Translations under genes and position numbers: made by a program
In this document: positions 1 through 7,100 of the stretch, piece by piece
How positions within the stretch are numbered: position 1 is the first letter of the stretch
How the letters are laid out: each line of letters starts with the position of its first letter
Origin: Proteiniphilum sp. UBA4977
GTDB lineage: Bacteria > Bacteroidota > Bacteroidia > Bacteroidales > Dysgonomonadaceae
DNA: 10,258 nucleotides
Direction: 5' to 3'
Assembly (NCBI GenBank): GCA_002398565.1
Contig: DGZP01000104.1
Span: 1 to 10,258, forward strand
Notes under the pieces: model-generated
Seen by the model: the letters and a program-made list of their open reading frames with translations, nothing else
Told to the model about the DNA's origin: nothing
Database searches by the model: none

Positions 1-1331
1 AGGCTGATAAAACATGGGAGGAATTATTATCGCATATCAAGGTTACAGGAGGAACAACACGTGAAAAAGGAATTTTTTATTCTACCCTATACCGTTCATT
101 CCTATGGCCTGCACTACGTAGTGATGTTAACGGTGACTTCACCGACGAACGGGGAAACGTGGTAAATGAAGGGTTCCGCTATTATACCAATCCCTCGTTT
201 TGGGACGACTACCGGAACAAGCTTGTGCTGCTGGGAATGATCTCTCCGGATGTCACGACGGACATCATCAAATCAATCACCGATAAGGGTGAGAAAAGAG
301 GAGGCTATATGCCCACCTTCTTCCATGGCGACCATGCTTCGGTGTTTGTAGCCGGAAGCTGGTTACGCGGTATTACAGGGTTTGATCTGGAGCGTGCTTA
401 TAAATTGCTGCTCAAAAATGCAACCGTTCCCGGTCAGGGTGGAAGGCCCTATCTCGATGAATATCTGAAGCGGGGATGGATTGCAGAAAAAGATACTACC
501 CACGTCCCCACCTGGGACGAGTACAAGGCGGCCGTCACCAAAACAGTGGAATATGCCTACGACGACTATGCGACAGCATTGATTGCCAAGGAGCTTGGGG
601 ATCAGGAGAATCACGACCTGCTGATGCGTCACTCCGGAAATTACAAAAACCTGTTCGACCCTTCTACCGGCTTCTTTCGCGGAAAGATTGAAACAGGAAG
701 CTGGATAGCCGATTTCGATCCCTACTACCCCTATTTCGCCTATATGTACCGGGAAGCCAACGCCTGGAACTCACTCTTCTTTGCTCCCCACGATCCGGAA
801 GGAATGATTGCTCTCTATCCTGATCACAAGGCGGTGGAGCAGAAGCTCGACTCACTCTTCACCGAACCATGGCGGGGTTATGAGGCACACAACATGACCG
901 GCTTTATCGGTAACTACTGCCATGGCAACCAGCCCTCCCACTCGATTCCATACACCTACTACTTCATCGGGAAACAGGAGAAGGCGCAATGCGTACTGGA
1001 CAGCATCATGGACCGATTCTATGATATGGGAGAGGAGAAGCTGGCTTACGCCGGCATGGACGATGCGGGAGAGATGTCAGCCTGGTACGTCCTCAATGCG
1101 ATCGGATTATATACCTACTCACCTGCCGATCCGGAATACATCGTGTCGGTGCCGCTTTTCGACAAGGTGACATTCACCCTGGGTGACAATACCACTTTCA
1201 CCATCCTGAAAGAAGGAAATGGAAAGAAGATCAGACAAATCAGATATGATGGTGATGTAATAAACGGGTGGTTTGTCACGCATGATCAACTCAAAAAAGG
1301 CCGGGAATTGGTGATCACAACCGCCGAATAG
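1..1331 (+). CDS. GH92 family glycosidase (alpha-mannosidase-like), C-terminal part, 5' end outside window
   Basis: The frame is open from base 3 to the TAG at 1329-1331. The apparent GTG start at 159 is internal, because GH92-like sequence (GIFYSTLYRSFLWP, then a D-x-N-G-D segment) continues upstream of it. About 443 residues are visible; GH92 enzymes are usually about 700-780, so the N-terminal beta-sandwich and the start of the (alpha/alpha)6 barrel are missing. Recognisable blocks include FWDDYRNKLVLL, a GDHASVFVAGSWLRGI block, an EANAW block, GNYCHGNQPSHSIPY (912-947), GMDDAGEMSAWYV (1053-1091) and EYIVSVPLF. GH92 members are calcium-dependent, inverting exo-alpha-mannosidases, usually secreted or periplasmic and encoded in glycan-utilisation loci. 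Here the general-acid position of the GNEPSH block is Gln (CAG, 930-932), as reported for a mannosyl-phosphate-hydrolysing GH92 member. The family is confident; the substrate is inferred. The gene converges on the recG remnant with a 7-base gap, leaving no room for a separate terminator. Confidence 0.9.
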   Translation, partial: ADKTWEELLSHIKVTGGTTREKGIFYSTLYRSFLWPALRSDVNGDFTDERGNVVNEGFRYYTNPSFWDDYRNKLVLLGMISPDVTTDIIKSITDKGEKRGGYMPTFFHGDHASVFVAGSWLRGITGFDLERAYKLLLKNATVPGQGGRPYLDEYLKRGWIAEKDTTHVPTWDEYKAAVTKTVEYAYDDYATALIAKELGDQENHDLLMRHSGNYKNLFDPSTGFFRGKIETGSWIADFDPYYPYFAYMYREANAWNSLFFAPHDPEGMIALYPDHKAVEQKLDSLFTEPWRGYEAHNMTGFIGNYCHGNQPSHSIPYTYYFIGKQEKAQCVLDSIMDRFYDMGEEKLAYAGMDDAGEMSAWYVLNAIGLYTYSPADPEYIVSVPLFDKVTFTLGDNTTFTILKEGNGKKIRQIRYDGDVINGWFVTHDQLKKGRELVITTAE

Positions 1332-1338
1332 GATTTTC

Positions 1339-1765
1339 TCAGCTGATCCGGCTCCAGTCGTACCGGTTACCGCCAAGGCGGCTGAGCTGCTGCTTCAGCA
1401 CCTGGTGCTCCGGCTGCTCCAGCGCCGGATCTTTTTCAATCACCCGCTCCGCAATCTCGCGGGCGCCATAGACCGTCACATGGCCAGTGTGCGGGGAATG
1501 GGTGGGGCGGTCATCACAAGCATGTGGGGCGGATGGCTGCTTTTCTCCCACAGCCTGGCGCGCTGCACCACGCCAAATCGGTGCTGCTCATCGATCACCA
1601 CGAAGCCCAGGTTGCGAAACCGCACCACATCCTCGATCAGGGTATGGGTTCCAATCAGGATATTTACTTTCCCGGAAAGCAGCCCTGCGTGGATCTCCTC
1701 CCGCTCTTTCTTTCTCGTGGAACAGGTCAGTAACGATACACCTACGTCCACTCCGAAGAACAATT
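1339..1765 (-). pseudogene. recG: recG remnant (ATP-dependent DNA helicase RecG), truncated, internally deleted and frameshifted
   Basis: Two reading frames on the - strand match different parts of RecG, the branch-migrating helicase that processes stalled forks and Holliday junctions. The first (about 1765 down to 1476) holds the LLTGST-like block (here LLTCST), KKEREEIHAGLLSGK, ILIGTHTLIED, the DEQHRFG motif II and MTAPPIPRTLAM, where RecG has TATPIPRT. It meets TGA directly after TLAM. The second frame carries on with TVYG and jumps straight to the RecG C-terminus (AREIAERVIEKDP ... YDWSRIS), with its stop at 1339-1341. It therefore lacks roughly the N-terminal half, lacks some 200-odd residues of the second helicase domain, has a 2-base-gain or 1-base-loss frameshift at about 1476-1481, and carries substitutions in helicase motifs. 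It cannot encode a working helicase. An intact recG is expected elsewhere in the genome. Confidence 0.88.
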
Positions 1766-2184
1766 GGGTAAAAGATTCAAAAATAAAGGACATAAAAACA
1801 AAACCGATGCTTTCTATCCTGCAAAGCGGGTACTTATCTCTTCCGACTTTTTTCAGAGCCTCGATCACTCTGCCATTCTTTCTGGTTATGCCGAGATAAT
1901 AAAGCACGCGCTCATACACTCGACCGTGGATTGGGAAAAATTGCTCTCTTTCCCATTAGACGAGATCAACTATCCCCAAGATGGTGTTTCACTCCGTAGG
2001 GATTGAGCGGGCGATCGTGGATAAGAATCCCTATGAAAAGAATATCCGCAAAGCACTCAACTTGGGTCACACCACAACCCACGCTTTTGAAAGTTTCGCT
2101 ATAAGCCGAGGTACACCAGTGCTACACGGCTACACGGCATTGTTTCTATCCTCAAGAAACGATTCAACGCAGCATAAATGTTAA
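1764..2184 (+). pseudogene. aroB: aroB remnant (3-dehydroquinate synthase), truncated at both ends and frameshifted
   Basis: From about 1767 the + strand reads KNKGHKNKTDAFYPAKRV, then SSDFFQSLDHS and SGYAEIIKHALI, which is the AroB block containing the metal-ligand Glu and catalytic Lys. It continues WEKLLSFPLDEINYPQ. At about 1978-1981 the frame breaks: homology resumes one frame over at MVFHSVGIERAIVDKNPYEKN, then IRKALNLGHTTTHAFES and ISRGTPVLHGY. The break fits a 2-base loss (CAAG where CAA-AAG, Gln-Lys, would be expected). Homology stops near 2138; the in-frame tail to the stop (TALFLSSRNDSTQHKC) is not AroB-like. The N-terminal NAD-binding part (about 170 residues) and the C-terminal domain are missing. 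The metal-site block GHTIGHAFE has become GHTTTHAFE. AroB makes 3-dehydroquinate in the shikimate pathway; this copy must be dead. The TTG at 1764 is not a credible start. Confidence 0.88.
2122..2137. repeat. 8-bp tandem direct duplication at the end of aroB homology
   Basis: CTACACGG occurs twice in a row (2122-2129, 2130-2137), exactly where the aroB homology (VLHGY) ends and unrelated sequence begins. It may mark slippage or an illegitimate joining event, but short duplications like this also occur by chance. Confidence 0.5.
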
Positions 2185-2198
2185 ATTTTACTTTTAGA

Positions 2199-2224
2199 TA
2201 ATACTTTTTCATAACTTTAGTGTC
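2199..2224 (+). promoter_or_regulatory. Candidate promoter of the ECF sigma gene (box copy A: TAATAC-N16-TGTC)
   Basis: TAATAC at 2199-2204 is followed after 16 bases by TGTC at 2221-2224, about 86 bases before the sigma factor ATG. The same two elements at the same spacing recur before the anti-sigma gene (2850-2875). Over 36 aligned bases from TAATAC the two copies agree at 26 positions, including an unbroken TAATACTTTTT. The two-block layout with about 16 bases between blocks is what an ECF sigma factor promoter looks like, so autoregulation is plausible. An alternative is a housekeeping Bacteroidota promoter, since TAACTTTA at 2212-2219 loosely resembles the -7 element TAnnTTTG. Confidence 0.42.
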
Positions 2225-2243
2225 TTGTGGTATAGGTGGATTG

Positions 2244-2285
2244 TGAGCCCACTCTGATGTCAATGGGGATTTCAGAGTGGACTCA
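2244..2285 (+). promoter_or_regulatory. Long hairpin in the leader of the ECF sigma gene
   Basis: The arms TGAGCCCACTCTGA (2244-2257) and TCAGAGTGGACTCA (2272-2285) pair over 14 positions with one C/A mismatch (2248 against 2281), around a 14-base loop. The inner nine pairs are perfect. It lies between the candidate promoter and the ATG at 2311, so it would form in the 5' leader. No T run follows the 3' arm, so it is not a classical intrinsic terminator. It could be a leader structure affecting expression, a protein-binding palindrome, or a remnant of a mobile element end. Confidence 0.6.
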
Positions 2286-2310
2286 ATTGTAAAGTTTATA
2301 GCTTAATCGG

Positions 2311-2832
2311 ATGAAAAACAAGGATAGCAGATTGATAAAAAAATTAAAGACTGGTAATGAAAAAGCCTTTGAAAGAATTTTCTATCTCTATAGCGATAGA
2401 CTGTTCCTTTGGGCCTATAAAATAACGGGCGACCATTTGGCCTCGGCTGATATCGTACAAGACTTTTTTGTCCGCTGTTGGGAAAAACGCGATATTTCAT
2501 CATTTACTCTTTCTTTCAAAGCTTATGCGTATAAATCTATTTACAACGCATCATTAAATTACATCAGATATCATAAACGTTTCGTGCCTGGGTATGAAAT
2601 CACAATCGACTTGATTGACGAAAACGTAAACGATGAAGACCTGGAAGAATTGAAACGCTTGCTCACAAAAACCGTTGATGAATTACCTGATAGGTGCAAG
2701 AAAATATTCGTTATGACCACTCTCGAGAAGAAAAAATACACCGAAGTTGCCGATCTTCTTGGCATATCTGTCAACACTGTTAAAGTACAGGTATCCAAAG
2801 CTTATCGGATATTAAGAGAAAAAATCGGATAA
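2311..2832 (+). CDS. ECF-type RNA polymerase sigma factor (Bacteroidota FecI/SusCD-regulator type)
   Basis: The protein is 173 residues, a typical length for the sigma-70 family of Bacteroidota that regulates SusCD loci. Sigma region 2 spans roughly residues 20-85 (AFERIFYLYSDRLFLWAYKITG, then the ADIVQDFFVRCWEKR core-binding/-10 block). Region 4 spans roughly 120-171 (LPDRCKKIFVMTTLEKKKY, then the helix-turn-helix EVADLLGISVNTVKVQVSKAYRILRE) and should read the -35 element. There is no region 1.1 or 3, as expected for ECF factors. Binding to core polymerase would direct transcription of the linked transporter genes once the anti-sigma partner encoded 67 bases downstream releases it. ATG 2311 gives the expected N-terminus and no clear Shine-Dalgarno is seen, normal for this phylum. 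A repeated promoter-like box precedes both this gene and the anti-sigma gene. Confidence 0.93.
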   Translation: MKNKDSRLIKKLKTGNEKAFERIFYLYSDRLFLWAYKITGDHLASADIVQDFFVRCWEKRDISSFTLSFKAYAYKSIYNASLNYIRYHKRFVPGYEITIDLIDENVNDEDLEELKRLLTKTVDELPDRCKKIFVMTTLEKKKYTEVADLLGISVNTVKVQVSKAYRILREKIG

Positions 2833-2849
2833 ATTAAATCTCCACAGAG

Positions 2850-2875
2850 TAATACTTTTTATAAACTGCTGTGTC
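2850..2875 (+). promoter_or_regulatory. Candidate promoter of the anti-sigma gene (box copy B: TAATAC-N16-TGTC)
   Basis: TAATAC (2850-2855), a 16-base spacer and TGTC (2872-2875) lie in the 67-base gap between the sigma and anti-sigma genes, 24 bases before the ATG at 2900. This matches the box before the sigma gene in both blocks and in spacing. If it is a promoter, the anti-sigma factor can be made independently of the sigma gene transcript, giving a feedback loop. No good copy is seen before the susC-like gene: TGTC occurs at 4127-4130 but without TAATAC upstream. None occurs before the second susC-like gene. Confidence 0.42.
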
Positions 2876-2899
2876 CTATTGTAAACAAGCCTCTAAAAT

Positions 2900-4063
2900 A
2901 TGTTACGAAAACAAAAAAATAATATCGATAAATGGAAATTGTTATTGAAGGTGTTGAGTGATGAGCTACCTGAGGATGACAACCAATTTCAACGCTGGCT
3001 AAATGAAAATTCAGCGAATAAATCGCTCTATAAATCACTAAAAGAAGGCCAAGGCGACGATGCGCTATTTGACAAAGAGCAGGTGTTTAAAAATATCTCA
3101 AACAAACTCTCGTTGAATACCACGAGAAAAACCGGTTGGCATCGAACGAAGTGGTTCAAGTACGCGACTTCTGCCGTCGCGATCGTTGCACTGTTTATAA
3201 TTGCTATTTATCACGTTACTCGTGAACCCCATATTCCTGAAGCGGTAGAGAAAAACATTTTTGACCCGGGCTCCAAAAAGGCATATCTGCTTTCTATGAA
3301 AGGCGAAATGATTGATCTGTCTGAATCTTTTGAAGTGAAAAAAGAGGACGGAACCATCATTTCAAATAAAAGCGAGGGTATGATAAGTTTTGAAAAGACA
3401 GCATCTGTTAATAGAAAAATAGAACAACAAACCATCTACGTCCCCAAATCGGGTGAATATGAACTGGTACTTGCCGATGGATCCAGAGTCTTTCTTAATT
3501 CGGAATCACAATTGACATTCCCCTCTTATTTTGAAGGAGATACTCGACGTGTGGAGTTGATCGGAGAAGCCTATTTCGAAGTAAAAAAAGAGGATAAACC
3601 GTTCGTTATTCTCACGCCGGAACTTACCGTTGAAGTATTGGGCACTTCATTTAATATCAATGCATACGAAACGAATCCCTACGTGAATACTACTTTGGTG
3701 GAAGGAAATGTTCGAGTTCATCTCGCTGAAAGTCAAAAAGTGTTTCAATTAAAACCGGAACAAAATTTACGATTGAATAAATTATCGGATGAAGTGTCCG
3801 TCCAGCAGGTCAATACCGATATATATACTGCTTGGGTTAAAGGTGAGTTTATGTTTCGAAATCAGCCTCTACCCGAGATATTTGCTCAACTGGAGCGCTG
3901 GTACGATTTCAAAATCGTTTATGAGAATCAGGATATCAAAAAAATGCGCTTTACCGGAAGTGCCCAGAAAGCAAAGCCACTAAATTATTTACTGGATCTA
4001 ATAACTGCTGTTACAGACATTCAATATCGAAACGAGAGAGATAAAATAATTCTATATAAATAA
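2900..4063 (+). CDS. FecR-family anti-sigma factor (inner membrane, DUF4974 C-terminus)
   Basis: The protein is 387 residues. The N-terminal ~85 residues are cytoplasmic and should hold the sigma factor. A single membrane segment follows at about 87-105 (YATSAVAIVALFIIAIYHV). The periplasmic part contains a FecR domain at about 180-275 (YVPKSGEYELVLADGSRV, FLNSESQLTFPSYF, VELIGEAYFEVKK, VEVLGTSFNINAY, LVEGNVRVHL) and a C-terminal DUF4974 domain at about 315-385 (FMFRNQPLPEIFAQLERWYDF ... DKIILYK), which in this family faces the STN domain of the partner transporter. It is the expected middle component of trans-envelope signalling: the loaded SusC contacts this protein, which then releases or activates the ECF factor. 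Order and length match the usual sigma/anti-sigma/SusC/SusD cassette. ATG 2900 is the natural start. Confidence 0.93.
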   Translation: MLRKQKNNIDKWKLLLKVLSDELPEDDNQFQRWLNENSANKSLYKSLKEGQGDDALFDKEQVFKNISNKLSLNTTRKTGWHRTKWFKYATSAVAIVALFIIAIYHVTREPHIPEAVEKNIFDPGSKKAYLLSMKGEMIDLSESFEVKKEDGTIISNKSEGMISFEKTASVNRKIEQQTIYVPKSGEYELVLADGSRVFLNSESQLTFPSYFEGDTRRVELIGEAYFEVKKEDKPFVILTPELTVEVLGTSFNINAYETNPYVNTTLVEGNVRVHLAESQKVFQLKPEQNLRLNKLSDEVSVQQVNTDIYTAWVKGEFMFRNQPLPEIFAQLERWYDFKIVYENQDIKKMRFTGSAQKAKPLNYLLDLITAVTDIQYRNERDKIILYK

Positions 4064-4073
4064 TTATGTAGAA

Positions 4074-4104
4074 GGCCGCCCGATTTTAGGCCTTTCGGGC
4101 AGCC
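4074..4104 (+). promoter_or_regulatory. Hairpin between the anti-sigma gene and susC-like gene
   Basis: GGCCGCCCGA (4074-4083) pairs with TCGGGCAGCC (4095-4104) over ten positions with one C/A mismatch (4077 against 4101) and an 11-base loop that itself contains AGGCCT. It starts 11 bases after the anti-sigma stop. It is GC-rich in an AT-rich context, like a terminator stem, but is followed by TCAATGCATT rather than a T run. It might act as a weak terminator or attenuator that sets the ratio of regulator to transporter mRNA, or protect an mRNA 3' end. Confidence 0.55.
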
Positions 4105-4157
4105 TCAATGCATTAAAAAAATTATATGTCAACAATTCATTTAAAGCACTCAAATGT

Positions 4158-7100
4158 ATGAAAAAAAAGAGACTTAAACAAAAATTCCCCATAAGGGAAT
4201 TGAAAAAACTATTCTGTATCATGAAACTGGTTTTTTTCTTTTTGCTATTGAGTACCAATTTAATATGGGCGGTACAGACCTATGCCCAGATTACATCGTT
4301 GAATTTGGATCTTAATAACGTGGCACTTGAAGAAGTTTTCAATGCCATTCGTAAACAAAGCGAATTTGAATTCTTCTATAACAATGATCAGATAAACACT
4401 ACAGTGAAAGTAAGTGTCAAAGCAAAAGAAGCTGATATTGAAGAGGTACTAGAACAAGTGTTACCGGCTATTTACGAGTACAAGATCAAAGACCGATACA
4501 TCCTGATCAATAAACGGAAGGAAGTTACCCCAGGGTTATCTCCCCAGCCTCAACAGATAAAAAAGACAATCATAGGAGTAATTACCGATCAAAAGGGCGA
4601 ATCAATTATTGGAGCGAATATTGTCGAAGTAGGTACAACTAACGGTACCGTTACAGATATAAACGGGAATTTCGCATTAAGAGTAGAACCGGATGCCACA
4701 ATCCATATTTCATATATCGGATACCTGTCACAAGACATTTATACATCAGGAAGAAACACTTTTAAGATTGTTTTGGAAGAAGATACAAAAGCGCTGGAAG
4801 AGGTGGTCGTGGTAGGGTATGGTACACAAAATAAAGTAACCATCACCGGATCAATTTCCACAATTTCCACAGCAGAACTAACACAGAGTCCTGTATCTAA
4901 TATAAGCAATGCGCTGGCTGGTCGTTTACCCGGCCTTTTATCGGTTCAACGAAGCGGGCAACCCGGAGCAGACCAATCGACCATCAGAATCAGAGGTGTT
5001 AGCAGTTTTTCCGGCACACAAGATCCTCTCGTTATAGTAGATGGCATTGAAGGTGTAAATTACAACGTGATTGATCCGAATGAGATTGAAAGTGTCTCCA
5101 TCTTGAAAGATGCCTCTGCAACGGCAGTTTATGGTGTGAGAGGGGCTAACGGTGTCATGATCATTACTACAAAGAGGGGGCAATCAGGCGCTCCTAAAGT
5201 CAGTTACTCATATGAGTATGCAGTGCAAGAGTTTAGTGATGTAAGACATAGCATGAACGCGGTGGATTATGCGACACATTACAACCTTGCCCAATCATAC
5301 GATGGCTACATTACAGGCGCTTATAATCCCCATTTTTCTAATGAAGCTATTGAAAAATTCAGAACTCACGAGGATCCCGTTTTTTATCCCGATGTAGACT
5401 GGTTCGCGTATATGTTTGACAAAACCAGCGGCCAACAACGGCATAATTTTAACATCAACGGCGGTACCGATAAAATCAAGTATTTTGTTTCTTTGGGTTA
5501 TTTCACGCAGGAAGGACTAATTAAACATACACAAACGATTACTGATTATGATGCGGGAATCAAGTTTGAAAGATACAATATTCGCTCTAACTTCGATTTT
5601 AACATCACAAATCGACTCTCGTTGAATGCCGACATTTCTACTCAGATTGAGGACAGGTCGGGCACCAATACTCCCGTCACAAGATTATTTGAACAAGTTT
5701 GGAGATCTAACCCGATGGATGCCCCTAAACTCAAAGATACAGGTGGAAGATATGTGGTATTGGATACTAAAATGGATCCCGGCAACCCCATAGACTATTT
5801 GATAAGTTACGGTTATAAAAGAGACTACAGCAATTATTTGAACGCATCAATACGGTTAAACTATAAATTAGATCAAATTACCAAAGGGTTATCAATACGG
5901 GGTCTAATTTCATATAATAATTATTATCAACAAGCCCAATATTATTCAAAAAACAAAGAATCCTATTCGGCGATAAGATTGAATGACGGGACAATTAATT
6001 ACATTCCGATAACAGAACCATCTCCTTATGGATTCAGTGAATCGATGGGCAAAAACAGAAAAATTTATTTTGAAACAGCTCTTGATTACAATCGTAAATT
6101 TGGACTTCATAATGTAGCCGGGCTACTACTTTATAATCAAAGCAAATATCATTCACCTAACCTTGCCTATCTCATTCCCAACGGGTACCAAGGTTTGGTA
6201 GGCAGGATAACCTATGACTATGCAAACCGTTACATGTTGGATGTCAATTTCGGGTATAATGGAACTGAAAATTTTGCAGAGGGTAAACGATTTGGATTCT
6301 TTCCTGCAATTTCGTTAGGATGGGCAGCCTCAGAAGAATCATTCTTCCCTGAAAACGATTTCCTGACATTCTTAAAGCTGAGGGCTTCCTACGGAGAAGT
6401 GGGTAACGACAGAGTTGGCGGAGCCAGATTTTTGTACAGGCCTTCTTCCTGGATATATGTAAATAACGATTACAGGTTTGGAATAGGAGCAGATGTTCAG
6501 GGACATAGAGGAGCTAAGGAGGCAGCACTCGGTAATCCGGACCTGACATGGGAACGCGCAAAGAAAACAAATATTGGTGCTGATGCTGCCTTCTTACAGG
6601 ACAGGTTAAAAGTAACAATTGATTATTTCACAGAAAAAAGAGACAATATACTCACCACGTTTAATACGATTCCATTCGTTGTAGGGGCACAACTTCCTCC
6701 TTATAATTTCGGTAAAATGAACAATGAAGGATGGGATGGAGAAATCTCCTATAATAACAAGGTTAACCTGTTTAATTATTGGATAAAAGGAAATCTCACC
6801 TATGCCCGCAATACAATTATTGAAATGGATGAAATAACAAGACTTTATCCATATCTTATGCGAACAGGCCAATCATATGGGCAAATGTACGGACTTAGAG
6901 ATGATGGTCTATATAATTCCTGGGAAGAAATTAACAGGGTAAACAGGCCACTATACCAGATGCAAAATGACAAAATTCAGCCGGGTGATATTAAATACTA
7001 TGATATAAACGGCGATGGAGTAATTGATGGTGACGATCAAATACCGATTGGCTATTCAAATTTTCCTGAAGTGATATTTGGTACTTCCATTGGAGGAAAT

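Noticed and set aside
1405..1899. 164-codon open frame on the + strand
   Set aside because: It lies antisense to the recG remnant and out of frame with the aroB remnant. Its composition is that of a shadow frame with no recognisable motif.
1476..1919. 147-codon - strand frame read as one protein
   Set aside because: Only the part below about 1765 is RecG-like. The first ~50 residues are antisense to aroB, so the frame is a chance fusion across the breakpoint, not a gene.
1764..2006. Short AroB-like frame as a functional small protein
   Set aside because: It has a TTG start with no upstream signals, lacks both ends of the enzyme, and homology continues in a different frame downstream. It is a pseudogene fragment.
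2244..2285. Leader inverted repeat as an intrinsic terminator or IS end
   Set aside because: No T tract follows the stem, and no transposase, second terminal repeat or target duplication is visible nearby.
4064..4258. 64-codon - strand frame across the anti-sigma/susC gap
   Set aside because: It is antisense to the susC signal peptide and rich in Lys/Phe/Leu because of the AT-rich DNA. No family resemblance and no promoter is seen.
7002..7037. EF-hand/dockerin-like calcium loop in the first SusC
   Set aside because: A DxNGDGxID-type loop is common in SusC barrels, so it is not evidence of a dockerin or a novel domain.
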